DNA from: SIG607 sp045648445
GTDB taxonomy: Bacteria > Bacillota > Clostridia > Oscillospirales > Acutalibacteraceae
Reading direction: 5' to 3'
Assembly: GCA_045648445.1 (NCBI GenBank)
Contig: JAZRNY010000004.1
Span: forward strand, 1-64,000
Length of the DNA stretch: 64,000 nt
Part shown: positions 15,341 to 23,194 of the stretch, in pieces
Layout of the letters: every line of letters begins with the position of its first letter
Position numbering within the stretch: position 1 is the stretch's first letter
Program-made: the position numbers and the translations under genes
Notes under the pieces: model-generated
Seen by the model: the letters and a program-made list of their open reading frames with translations, nothing else
The model's database searches: none
Told to the model about the DNA's origin: nothing

Positions 15341-17608
15341 TTACAACTTATTTCTTTGGATTTTTCCACTTATAGTTTTGGGAAGTTCATCCTTAAATAC
15401 AACTATTCTTGGGTATTTATAGGGCGCAGTATGTTCTTTTACGTAATTCTGAATTTCCTTTTTAAGTTCTTCGGTGGGTTCATATCCCTTTACAAGCACA
15501 ATACTTGCTTTAACAACCTGTCCTCTTACTTCGTCGGGTGCGGCAGAAACACCACATTCTAAAACGTAAGGAAGTTCCATAATAACGCTTTCAATTTCGA
15601 AAGGTCCAATACGATAGCCCGAAGATTTAATTACGTCGTCTATACGGCTAACGTACCAGAAATATCCGTCTTCATCACGCCAAGCAGTATCACCCGTGTG
15701 ATACATTCCGTCGTACCACGCTTCGTTTGTCTTTTCTTCATCCATATAATATTCTTTGAAAAGACCGCAAGGCGCACCGTCTTTGGTACGGATAACGATT
15801 TCGCCCACTTCACCGTCGGCAACACTGTTTCCATCACTGTCAACAATATCAATATCATACTGCGGAGAAGCCTTACCCATAGCGCCGACCTTAGGCACGG
15901 TACCGTAAAGGTTAGCAATAGTAAGGGTAGTTTCGGTCTGACCGAAGCCTTCCATAATCTGAAGTCCCGTAGCCTTTTCAAACTGAACGAATACTTCAGG
16001 ATTAAGCGCCTCACCTGCCGTAGTCATATGATTAATAGAAGATAAATCATATTTTGAAAGGTCGCCCTTAACGAGAAGTCTTAACATTGTAGGCGGAGCG
16101 CAGAATGTAGTAATCTGATATTTAGCAAACATCGGCAGAATTTCATCTGCATCAAATTTATCGAAATCATAAACGAAAACTGCACCCTCGCAAAGCCATT
16201 GACCGTAAAGTTTACCCCAAAGAGATTTACCCCAGCCTGTATCAGAAATGGTTAAATGAAGTCCATCTCTTTCACAGCAGTGCCAATATTTAGCGGTAAC
16301 AAAATGTCCTAAAGCATAGGTGTGCTTATGAGCCGCCATTTTAGGATTGCCTGTAGTACCCGAAGTAAAGAACATAAGGGCAAGGTCTTCACCGCAAGAT
16401 GCATCTTCATTTCTATAAAAATGGGCGCTATAGAGAGGATATTCTTCGTCAAAATTACGCCATCCCTCGCGTGAATTTCCTACCATAATAAGATTTTTTA
16501 CAGTAGGACAGTTTTTTGCTGCTCTCTCAGCAATTTCGGCTGTATCGCCGTCTGCAGTACAAACGAGTGCGCTTACCCCTGCCGCATTAAAGCGGTATTC
16601 AAAATCGTGCTCTTTAAGTTGATTTGTAGCAGGAATTGCCACCGCACCGATTTTGTGAAGGGCAACCATACAAAACCAAAACTGATAATGACGCTTTAAA
16701 ACAAGCATTACTTTATCGCCTTTTTTAATGCCGAGAGAAGTAAAGTAATTAGCAACCTGATTAGAAGCGCGTTTAATATCGTTAAAGGTAAAGCGACGCT
16801 CAACCTTGTTTTTATCTACGTGAAGCATTGCAAGTTTATCGGGGTACTTACCTGCAATACCGTCAACAATATCGAAACCGAAATTAAAGGTATCGGTGTT
16901 TTTAAATTTAATATTCAAAAGTTCGCCGTTTTCGTTTTCAGTGGCGTCTACAAATTTAGCGCAAACAAGATTTTCCGACTTTTTAGCCGAAACAATACTC
17001 TTTCTTACGTGTTCTTCCTTAACGTCTTCACCCGGGAGAACCACTGCGCAGAACACACAATCCTTACCGCCTACAGCAATCATACCGTGTGGAATTGAAC
17101 TGTTATAATAAATGCTGTCACCCTCGTTAAGAACTTCGGTTTTATCACCAATTTGAACCTTTAAAGAACCACTCATTATAAGGTCAAATTCCTGACCCGA
17201 ATGGGTAGTAAGATGAATGGGTTTATTTTGCTGAGAAGCATCATATTCATATCTAACCCAATAAGGCTCGGCAATTTTATCCTTAAACTTAGGAGCAAGG
17301 TTTTTAATATCAATGCCGTCCTCTTTAGCAGTTGACTGTCCTTTTCCCTTTCTTGTTACGGTATAGCCCGAAAGACGAGCAGAACCGCCTTCCAAAAGTT
17401 CGGTCATTTCTATGTCAAAAGCAAGGGCGCATTTGTGTATGAAAGAAAAAGGAATATCTGCACTTGCGGTTTCATAGGCGGTATAGTCATTTACGGTAAC
17501 TTCCGTTTTTTCAGCCATTTCTTCAATAGACCAGCCCATAATATCGCGCATTTCTTTAATTCGTGATGCTATCTCCATTAATTGTTCTTTTGCTGTGTTT
17601 GTAGTCAT
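15341..17608 (-). CDS. HTH (XRE)-cupin-acyl-CoA synthetase fusion, behind Ile-type T-box
   Basis: A 755-residue paralogue of the next gene with the same order: XRE-type helix-turn-helix (about 11-70, RIKEMRDIMGWSIEEMAEKT), cupin (about 105-190, THSGQEFDLIMSG, NEGDSIYYNSSIPHG) and ACSM-like acyl-CoA synthetase (220-755, MFFTSGTTGNPK, SDTGWGKSLWGKLYGQW, ISGKIQRNK). The two proteins are strikingly alike in the C-terminal lid, where a run of nearly 40 residues is identical. The ATG at 17608 follows GGGAG at 7 bases. An isoleucine-type T-box precedes it, so 2-methylbutyrate is the inferred substrate. The HTH-cupin part resembles free-standing small-molecule-sensing repressors and may sense the acid or CoA ester; that is a guess. 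Confidence 0.9.
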   Translation of the reverse strand: MTTNTAKEQLMEIASRIKEMRDIMGWSIEEMAEKTEVTVNDYTAYETASADIPFSFIHKCALAFDIEMTELLEGGSARLSGYTVTRKGKGQSTAKEDGIDIKNLAPKFKDKIAEPYWVRYEYDASQQNKPIHLTTHSGQEFDLIMSGSLKVQIGDKTEVLNEGDSIYYNSSIPHGMIAVGGKDCVFCAVVLPGEDVKEEHVRKSIVSAKKSENLVCAKFVDATENENGELLNIKFKNTDTFNFGFDIVDGIAGKYPDKLAMLHVDKNKVERRFTFNDIKRASNQVANYFTSLGIKKGDKVMLVLKRHYQFWFCMVALHKIGAVAIPATNQLKEHDFEYRFNAAGVSALVCTADGDTAEIAERAAKNCPTVKNLIMVGNSREGWRNFDEEYPLYSAHFYRNEDASCGEDLALMFFTSGTTGNPKMAAHKHTYALGHFVTAKYWHCCERDGLHLTISDTGWGKSLWGKLYGQWLCEGAVFVYDFDKFDADEILPMFAKYQITTFCAPPTMLRLLVKGDLSKYDLSSINHMTTAGEALNPEVFVQFEKATGLQIMEGFGQTETTLTIANLYGTVPKVGAMGKASPQYDIDIVDSDGNSVADGEVGEIVIRTKDGAPCGLFKEYYMDEEKTNEAWYDGMYHTGDTAWRDEDGYFWYVSRIDDVIKSSGYRIGPFEIESVIMELPYVLECGVSAAPDEVRGQVVKASIVLVKGYEPTEELKKEIQNYVKEHTAPYKYPRIVVFKDELPKTISGKIQRNKL

Positions 17609-17632
17609 TTTAATACTCCCTTTCTTAAAAAA

Positions 17633-17902
17633 TAAAAAACACCCATCTCAAAGTTTTCTTTGAGACGGGTGTAAAATTACACTCGCGGTACCACTCAAAT
17701 TGCGGAAAAAACCGCCACTCTTGGAATCTAACAATTCCTATGCATTAACGCAGCAATCACGGGAAGCGCCTACTTAGTTTCCTTTTCGGACTTCCGGCTC
17801 GGAAGGGATGGGTTATATAAGAATTCGCACTACCGATTTTCAGCAACCTCGGCTCTCTGTAAGTTAAAAACTCTTAACCGTCTTCGTCATCGCTTTTACT
17901 TG
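17633..17902 (-). promoter_or_regulatory. T-box leader, probable isoleucine (AUC) specifier
   Basis: Core TGGTACCGCG at 17684-17693; Stem I begins near GATGACGAAGA and contains AGAGAGCCGAGGTTGCTGAAAATCGG in two arms; the terminator ACACCCGTCTCAAAG/CTTTGAGATGGGTGT plus T run is at 17633-17672. The specifier position before TTCCGAGCC reads ATC (17807-17809), isoleucine. It differs from the Val-type leader in Stem I but shares most of the antiterminator part. Confidence 0.9.
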
Positions 17903-17908
17903 CTAAGA

Positions 17909-17937
17909 AGTATAACACTCATTTTTTGACTTGTCAA
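17909..17937 (-). promoter_or_regulatory. Promoter of the Ile-type T-box unit
   Basis: TTGACA (17932-17937), 17-base spacer, TATACT (17909-17914), a near-perfect vegetative promoter. It lies directly after the stop of the flavoprotein gene. Confidence 0.85.
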
Positions 17938-17945
17938 GTATTTTT

Positions 17946-19316
17946 TTAGTTTTCTTCTGCTATTTTTCTGGCAACGTAAACACCGCTTGCAGAAGCGTGT
18001 GACAGTGAATGTGTAATACCACTGCCGTCGCCGATAATGTAAAGTCCCTTATGGGCGGTTTCAAGATTAGAGTCAACCTGAACCTCCATATTATAGAACT
18101 TAACTTCAACACCGTAAAGAAGCGTATCTTCATTAGCAGTACCGGGGGCGATTTTATCGAGAGCGTATATCATTTCGATAATACCGTCCATAATACGCTT
18201 GGGAAGTACAAGGCTTAAATCACCCGGTGTTGCATTAAGAGTAGGAGTAATAAAGGCTTCGTCAATTCTGCTTTGAGTAGAACGTTTTCCTCGTATAAGG
18301 TCACCGAAACGCTGAACGATTACACCGCCGCCAAGCATATTGCTGAGTTTTGCAATACTTTCGCCATATCCGTTAGAATCCTTAAAAGGTTCGGAAAAAT
18401 GCTTTGCCACAAGCAACGCAAAGTTAGTATTTTCGGTCTGCTTTTCGGGGTCTTCGTAACTGTGTCCGTTAACGGTAATAATGCCGTTAGTATTTTCGTT
18501 AACCACAGCGCCCTTAGGATTCATACAAAAAGTACGTACTCTATCACCGTATTTTTCGGTACGGTAAACTATTTTACTCTCATACAGTTCGTCGGTAAGA
18601 TGAGCAAAAACTTCAGCGGGAAGTTCTACTCTGACACCGATATCAACACGGTTAGAACTTGTAGATATATCAAGTTCCTTACATACGGTTTCCATCCATT
18701 TACTACCGCTTCTGCCTACTGAAATTATGCAGTCCTTAGCGGTATAAGAACCGTCTTTAGTAACTACCTCATAACCGCCGTCAACGATTTTAACGTTGTT
18801 TACGGGAGTAAGGAAGAAAAATTCAACCTTATCTTTAAGATAATTATAAATATTTTCAAGAACTATATAGTTAATATCGGTACCCAAATGACGAACCGAT
18901 GCATTAAGCAAGTGAAGGTCGTTCTGAACGCATATTGTTTTAAAACGCGAACCTGCAGTTGTGTAAAGTTTAGTTCCCTCTCCACCGTAGGCAAGGTTAA
19001 TTTCATCAATATATTTCATAAGGTCAAGGGCTTCGGTTTTGCCGATATACTCATAAAGAGTACCGCCAAAATCGTTGGTAATATTATATTTACCGTCGGA
19101 AAAAGCACCTGCACCACCAAAACCACTCATAATTGAGCAACTCTTACAGCCAATACAACTTTTTATTTTTTTGCCGTCAATGGGACAGTGCCTATCCTTT
19201 AAAGCGTGTCCTGCTTCAAATACGGCAACCTTTAAAGATGGATTTTGTTGCATAAGTTCAAACGCAGCAAATATACCACCCGGCCCTGCGCCAATAATTA
19301 TAACGTCATAATTCAT
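17946..19316 (-). CDS. FAD-dependent dehydrogenase (COG2509-like)
   Basis: A 456-residue flavoprotein starting MNYDVIIIGAGPGGIFAAFEL, a textbook dinucleotide-binding fold (GxGxxG at residues 9-14). It has a Cys-rich insert (CPIDGKKIKSCIGCKSC, about 50-66), GGAGAFSDGKYN, SVGRSGSKW and a C-terminal YIIGDGSGITHSLSHASASG. It belongs to the uncharacterised FAD-dependent dehydrogenase group related to HI0933/geranylgeranyl-reductase-like flavoproteins. Start 19316 is preferred over 19337 because AGGAGA lies 7 bases before it. It is upstream of, and separate from, the T-box units. Substrate unknown. Confidence 0.85.
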   Translation of the reverse strand: MNYDVIIIGAGPGGIFAAFELMQQNPSLKVAVFEAGHALKDRHCPIDGKKIKSCIGCKSCSIMSGFGGAGAFSDGKYNITNDFGGTLYEYIGKTEALDLMKYIDEINLAYGGEGTKLYTTAGSRFKTICVQNDLHLLNASVRHLGTDINYIVLENIYNYLKDKVEFFFLTPVNNVKIVDGGYEVVTKDGSYTAKDCIISVGRSGSKWMETVCKELDISTSSNRVDIGVRVELPAEVFAHLTDELYESKIVYRTEKYGDRVRTFCMNPKGAVVNENTNGIITVNGHSYEDPEKQTENTNFALLVAKHFSEPFKDSNGYGESIAKLSNMLGGGVIVQRFGDLIRGKRSTQSRIDEAFITPTLNATPGDLSLVLPKRIMDGIIEMIYALDKIAPGTANEDTLLYGVEVKFYNMEVQVDSNLETAHKGLYIIGDGSGITHSLSHASASGVYVARKIAEEN

Positions 19317-19463
19317 AGCAATTCTCCTACTAAACAATTGTTACTAGATGATTATATCATAATACTGATTTTGTTTCAAGAAAAACTAAAAAGTAAAAAT
19401 TTTCAAAATAGACTGACCTATCTCATTTACAATGTCATATTTTTCAATAACGAATCTCAAACA

Positions 19464-19943
19464 CTATTTATTTCCTATATATTTTCGCACAGCTAATTTA
19501 TGTACTATACTCCACATTAAAGCATTAACCATCAAAAATATCAAACCGCAAATGAGCAGCAAAAATACTGTTCCAAAAACCAATGGAAGAAAAGGCGTAT
19601 TTTCATTTTTGGCTATAGAAACAAAAAACGGTAGAAGCAAAGAAATAAATGCAACCGTATGAACTATGTTTTCTCTTGATTTTAATACGCTAAATAAAAT
19701 TTTAAAAAACGAAAGATTTTTTAAGGTTTCTGTTTTATGAGATAACCTTTCATACCGCATTACGCAAACCACCGTAAAATTCAAAACAAGTGCTAATATT
19801 GCATATATCAATGTACCGTTAAGTTCAGAAAAAGTATTCCCAAAAAACAAATGCCAAACAAATGCAATTATAAATATAAATAAAAAGAAAGTAACAAAAA
19901 AACCCATCGTGAATAATAGTTTTTTAAAATAGAGTTTAATCAT
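19464..19943 (-). CDS. Hypothetical membrane protein
   Basis: About 159 residues with four strongly hydrophobic segments (roughly 8-32, 42-62, 95-112, 120-148) linked by short basic loops; a basic tail (KLAVRKYIGNK) ends it. I recognise no family. I prefer ATG 19943, which has GGTGAG upstream, over the GTG at 19952. It stands alone between the flavoprotein gene and a hairpin array, with no clear operon partner; the short spacer 19317-19463 shows nothing else. Confidence 0.55.
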   Translation of the reverse strand: MIKLYFKKLLFTMGFFVTFFLFIFIIAFVWHLFFGNTFSELNGTLIYAILALVLNFTVVCVMRYERLSHKTETLKNLSFFKILFSVLKSRENIVHTVAFISLLLPFFVSIAKNENTPFLPLVFGTVFLLLICGLIFLMVNALMWSIVHKLAVRKYIGNK

Positions 19944-19989
19944 TAATCTCACCGCCTATGCATATTATAGCATAAAACTTATACTAAAT

Positions 19990-20206
19990 CAATGCGAAGC
20001 ATTGTATATCATCAAAGCGGAACGCTTTGTATATCATCAAAGCGGAACGCTTTGTATATCATCAACGGTGACAACCGTTGTATATCATCATTGCGAAAGG
20101 TTATTTGATACACGCTGACGCGTGATGATATACAGTCCTTACGGACTGATGAGATACAACAACGGCTCGCCGTTGTTGATGATATACCATTGCTTTCGCA
20201 ATGGAT
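19990..20206. repeat. Array of small hairpins joined by a TATATCATCA linker
   Basis: Units such as AATGCGAAGCATT, AAGCGGAACGCTT (twice), AACGGTGACAACCGTT, ACGCTGACGCGT, AGTCCTTACGGACT, AACAACGGCTCGCCGTTGTT and CCATTGCTTTCGCAATGG are separated by TGTATATCATCA or its reverse complement. The linker flips orientation midway, near 20105. A sister array lies at 62205-62318, sharing CACGCTGACGCGTGATGA and the closing TGGATAAAAAAA. Both arrays adjoin the terminator of a tRNA unit. No coding frame. Confidence 0.75.
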
Positions 20207-20207
20207 A

Positions 20208-20239
20208 AAAAAACCTCGTTCTTTTGAACGAGGTTTTTT
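20208..20239 (-). terminator. Terminator of tRNA-Lys
   Basis: AAAAAACCTCGTTC, loop, GAACGAGGTTTTTTT, directly after the CCA end of the tRNA on the minus strand. Confidence 0.88.
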
Positions 20240-20315
20240 TGGTGATCCATCGGAGAATCGAACTCCGGACACCATGATTAAAAGTCATGTGCTCTGCCAG
20301 CTGAGCTAATGGATC
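20240..20315 (-). tRNA. tRNA-Lys (anticodon TTT)
   Basis: A complete 76-base cloverleaf: acceptor GATCCAT/ATGGATC, D arm with AGCTCAGCTGGCAGAGC, anticodon loop CTTTTAA (TTT), T arm GGAGTTCGATTCTCC and encoded CCA. Single-gene unit with its own promoter and terminator. Confidence 0.97.
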
Positions 20316-20340
20316 GTTTATTCATTTAGGCGACTTTGAT

Positions 20341-20369
20341 ATTATAACAAAGGAAATCCTATTTGTCAA
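20341..20369 (-). promoter_or_regulatory. tRNA-Lys promoter
   Basis: TTGACA (20364-20369), 17 bases, TATAAT (20341-20346). The following ATATCAAAGTCGCC (20329-20342) is identical to the block after the -10 of the tRNA-Val-Asp-Phe-Gly promoter at 62715-62728. Confidence 0.88.
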
Positions 20370-20383
20370 GCACTTTTTTATAT

Positions 20384-20417
20384 TTTTTGTGGGGTGTTGC
20401 CACCCCACAAAAATTAT
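20384..20417 (-). terminator. Hairpin after leuS, possible terminator
   Basis: TTTTTGTGGGGTG pairs with CACCCCACAAAAA. It lies 3 bases beyond the leuS stop. On both strands the stem starts with T and ends with A, so there is no free T run after it; termination is plausible but not classical. Confidence 0.5.
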
Positions 20418-20419
20418 AA

Positions 20420-22828
20420 CTATTTTACAACAATATTAACGAGTTTTTTAGGCACGTAAAGTTCTTTAACAATAGTCTTTCCCTCTATCTGTCCTTTTAC
20501 TCCTTCAAGTTCTTTTGCAAGGTTAATTGCATCTTCACTGCTTATATCAGCAGGAATGTTTACTCTGCCTCTGAGTTTTCCGTTTATCTGAACAACGATT
20601 TCAACGGTAGCCTCAACGCATTTAGCCTCATCGAACTTCGGCCACTCAGCCTGATTGAGTCTGCCTTCATAACCCATTTCTTCCCAAATTTCTTCGGTAA
20701 TATGAGGTGCAAAAGGATTAAGGAGAATAAGTAAAGTTTTAAATTCAGCCTTATTTATAGTATTACCAACGGTATTGATAAATGCCATCATAGAAGCAAT
20801 AGCGGTGTTCATTTTAAGGTTTTCGATATCGTCGGTAACCTTGCGAATCATCTTGTGAACTTCGCTTTCAACTTCACTTCTATATTCTTCACCGTCAATT
20901 ACGTTATCTTTAAGAGCCCAAACTTTATCGAGGAAACGTTTACAACCCTTAATTGAAGAGGTACTCCAAGGAGCAGCCTTTTCAAAGTCACCGATAAACA
21001 TTTCGTAAAGACGCATTGTATCGGCGCCGTATTCGTTAATAATATCATCGGGATTAATAACGTTGCCACGTGACTTAGACATCTTTTCGCCGTTTTCGCC
21101 TAAAATCATACCGTGACTGGTACGCTTTGCATAAGGTTCGGGATTTGGAACAACTCCAATATCATAAAGGAATTTATGCCAAAAACGGCTATAAAGAAGG
21201 TGAAGTGTAGTATGCTCCATACCGCCGTTATACCAGTCAACAGGACCCCAGTATTCGAGCGCTTCCTTTGAAGCAAGTTCGTTTTCGTTATGTGGGTCAC
21301 AGTAACGAAGGAAATACCAAGAAGAACCTGCCCACTGAGGCATTGTATCGGTTTCTCTTGTTGCTTTTCCACCGCACTTGGGACAGGTAGTATTAATCCA
21401 ATCGGTAATATTAGCAAGAGGAGATTCGCCGTTATCGGTAGGCTCGTAAGAATCAACCTCAGGCAGAAGTAAGGGCAGTTCGCTTTCCGGCAGCGGCACC
21501 CAACCGCAACAGTCACAGTAAACCATAGGAATGGGTTCGCCCCAATAACGCTGACGGGAGAATACCCAGTCACGAAGTTTATAGTTGGTTTTCTTCTCGC
21601 CTATTCCCTTTTCATTAAGGAATTCCTGAATTTTAACCTTTGCGTCTTCTACGCTAAGTCCGTCAAGGAATCCTGAATTCACCATAACGCCTGTTGCGCA
21701 ATCGGTAAAGGCTTCTTCCTCTACGTTTCCGCCCTTAACAACCTCGATAATGGGAAGATTGAATTTTTTAGCAAACTCCCAGTCACGAGTATCGTGTGCA
21801 GGAACAGCCATAATAGCGCCGGTTCCATAAGAAATAAGTACGTAGTCGGAAATGAAAATCGGAATTTCGGTATTGTTTACGGGGTTGATTGCCTTTACAC
21901 CCTTAAGACAAACACCGGTTTTATCTTTAGCAAGTTCGGTACGCTCAAAATCAGACTTTTTAGAAGCCTCTTCTCTGTAGGCATTAACCTCATCCATATT
22001 TTCGATTTTGTCCGCCCATTTATCAATAAGAGGATGTTCGGGAGAAAGTACCATATAAGTAGCACCGAAAAGTGTATCGGCACGGGTAGTATAAATAAGT
22101 AATTCATCGCCTGTAGTAGCGGTAAACTTAACCTGAGTACCAAAGGAACGGCCAATCCAGTTTTCCTGCTGAGTTTTTACTCTGTCAATAAAATCTACTG
22201 TAGAAAGGTCATCAACGAGTTTACCTGCATATTCGGTAATTTTAAGCATCCACTGACTCTTTTCCTTATGGATAACCTGACTGCCGCAACGTTCGCAAAC
22301 ACCGTTTACAACCTCTTCGTTTGCAAGAACGCATTTACAGGAAGTACACCAGTTAACCGCCATTTGCTTTTTATAAGCAAGACCATTTTCAAAAAGTTTT
22401 AAGAAAATCCACTGTGTCCACTTATAGTAAGAAGGATCGGTGGTATTGATTTCTCTGTTCCAGTCAAAAGAAAATCCCAAAGACTTAAGTTGGCGTTTAA
22501 AGTTGGCAACGTTATTTTTGGTTACAACTTCGGGATGAATATGATTTTTAATAGCAAAGTTTTCGGTAGGAAGACCGAAAGCATCCCAACCCATAGGATA
22601 AAGCACGTTATAGCCCTGAAGACGTTTTTTACGCGCAACAATATCTATAGCGGTATAAGAACGGGGATGACCTACGTGAAGACCCTGACCCGAAGGATAA
22701 GGGAATTCAACAAGTCCATAAAACTTAGGCAAAGTATAATCATTCTTTGCGGCAAAGGGTTGTTCTGCGTCCCATATATCCTGCCATTTCTTTTCAATTT
22801 CGGTAAAATTATATCTTTCCTGTTTCAA
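20420..22828 (-). CDS. leuS: Leucyl-tRNA synthetase
   Basis: An 802-residue class I synthetase of the usual bacterial length. Near residue 40 is the HIGH-type signature (GLHVGHPRSYTAID), an editing domain follows in the middle, WAGSSWYFLRYCDP lies near 500, the KMSKS motif (EKMSKSRGN) near 580, and the anticodon-binding domain ends it. It charges tRNA-Leu in the cytoplasm. It is the last gene of a long minus-strand series, 15 bases after rsfS, and lacks a T-box of its own, in contrast to the leucine-type T-box operon at 5 kb. Confidence 0.98.
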   Translation of the reverse strand: MKQERYNFTEIEKKWQDIWDAEQPFAAKNDYTLPKFYGLVEFPYPSGQGLHVGHPRSYTAIDIVARKKRLQGYNVLYPMGWDAFGLPTENFAIKNHIHPEVVTKNNVANFKRQLKSLGFSFDWNREINTTDPSYYKWTQWIFLKLFENGLAYKKQMAVNWCTSCKCVLANEEVVNGVCERCGSQVIHKEKSQWMLKITEYAGKLVDDLSTVDFIDRVKTQQENWIGRSFGTQVKFTATTGDELLIYTTRADTLFGATYMVLSPEHPLIDKWADKIENMDEVNAYREEASKKSDFERTELAKDKTGVCLKGVKAINPVNNTEIPIFISDYVLISYGTGAIMAVPAHDTRDWEFAKKFNLPIIEVVKGGNVEEEAFTDCATGVMVNSGFLDGLSVEDAKVKIQEFLNEKGIGEKKTNYKLRDWVFSRQRYWGEPIPMVYCDCCGWVPLPESELPLLLPEVDSYEPTDNGESPLANITDWINTTCPKCGGKATRETDTMPQWAGSSWYFLRYCDPHNENELASKEALEYWGPVDWYNGGMEHTTLHLLYSRFWHKFLYDIGVVPNPEPYAKRTSHGMILGENGEKMSKSRGNVINPDDIINEYGADTMRLYEMFIGDFEKAAPWSTSSIKGCKRFLDKVWALKDNVIDGEEYRSEVESEVHKMIRKVTDDIENLKMNTAIASMMAFINTVGNTINKAEFKTLLILLNPFAPHITEEIWEEMGYEGRLNQAEWPKFDEAKCVEATVEIVVQINGKLRGRVNIPADISSEDAINLAKELEGVKGQIEGKTIVKELYVPKKLVNIVVK

Positions 22829-22843
22829 AGTAACTCTCTCCTC

Positions 22844-23194
22844 TTATGAAAGAAATTTTTCTATATCAATATTTTCAGCGTCTGCCCAAGTTAAATCAAG
22901 AGAATAAAACTCCCTTGCTTCTCTATGAAAAACGTGAACAATAACACTGCCGTAATCAAGCAAAATCCAGTTTGAACCCCTACCCTCAATATGATGAACA
23001 GGAGTATCTTTTAAATCAAGTTGATACTCAACTTCTTCAGCAAGGGCGCGTACCTGTGTGCTTGAATTAGCAGTGGCTATAACAAAATAGTCTGCAATAA
23101 CGGTTAAATCTTCCACCTTTATTGCCCTTATTTCGTGACCTTTTTTAGAGTCAAGCGCCTTAACGGCGGTTTCTACAATTTCAAATGCTTTCAT
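22844..23194 (-). CDS. rsfS: Ribosome silencing factor RsfS
   Basis: A 116-residue RsfS/YbeB/Iojap-family protein with DSKKGHEIRAIKVEDLTVIADYFVIATANS and HIEGRGSNWILLDYGSVIVHVFHREAREFYSLDLTW in separate conserved blocks. It binds ribosomal protein uL14 and keeps the subunits apart in starvation. It overlaps yqeK by four bases, giving the common nadD-yqeK-rsfS order of Bacillota. Confidence 0.95.
   Translation of the reverse strand: MKAFEIVETAVKALDSKKGHEIRAIKVEDLTVIADYFVIATANSSTQVRALAEEVEYQLDLKDTPVHHIEGRGSNWILLDYGSVIVHVFHREAREFYSLDLTWADAENIDIEKFLS

Noticed and set aside
8304..17608. Reading the VOR/aminotransferase operon simply as amino acid degradation
   Set aside because: Possible biochemically, but T-box leaders that respond to uncharged branched-chain tRNAs would switch it on in shortage, which favours synthesis.
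19990..20206. CRISPR array
   Set aside because: The repeated linker is only about 10-12 bases, units are palindromes with self-complementary variable parts, spacing is irregular and no cas genes are near.
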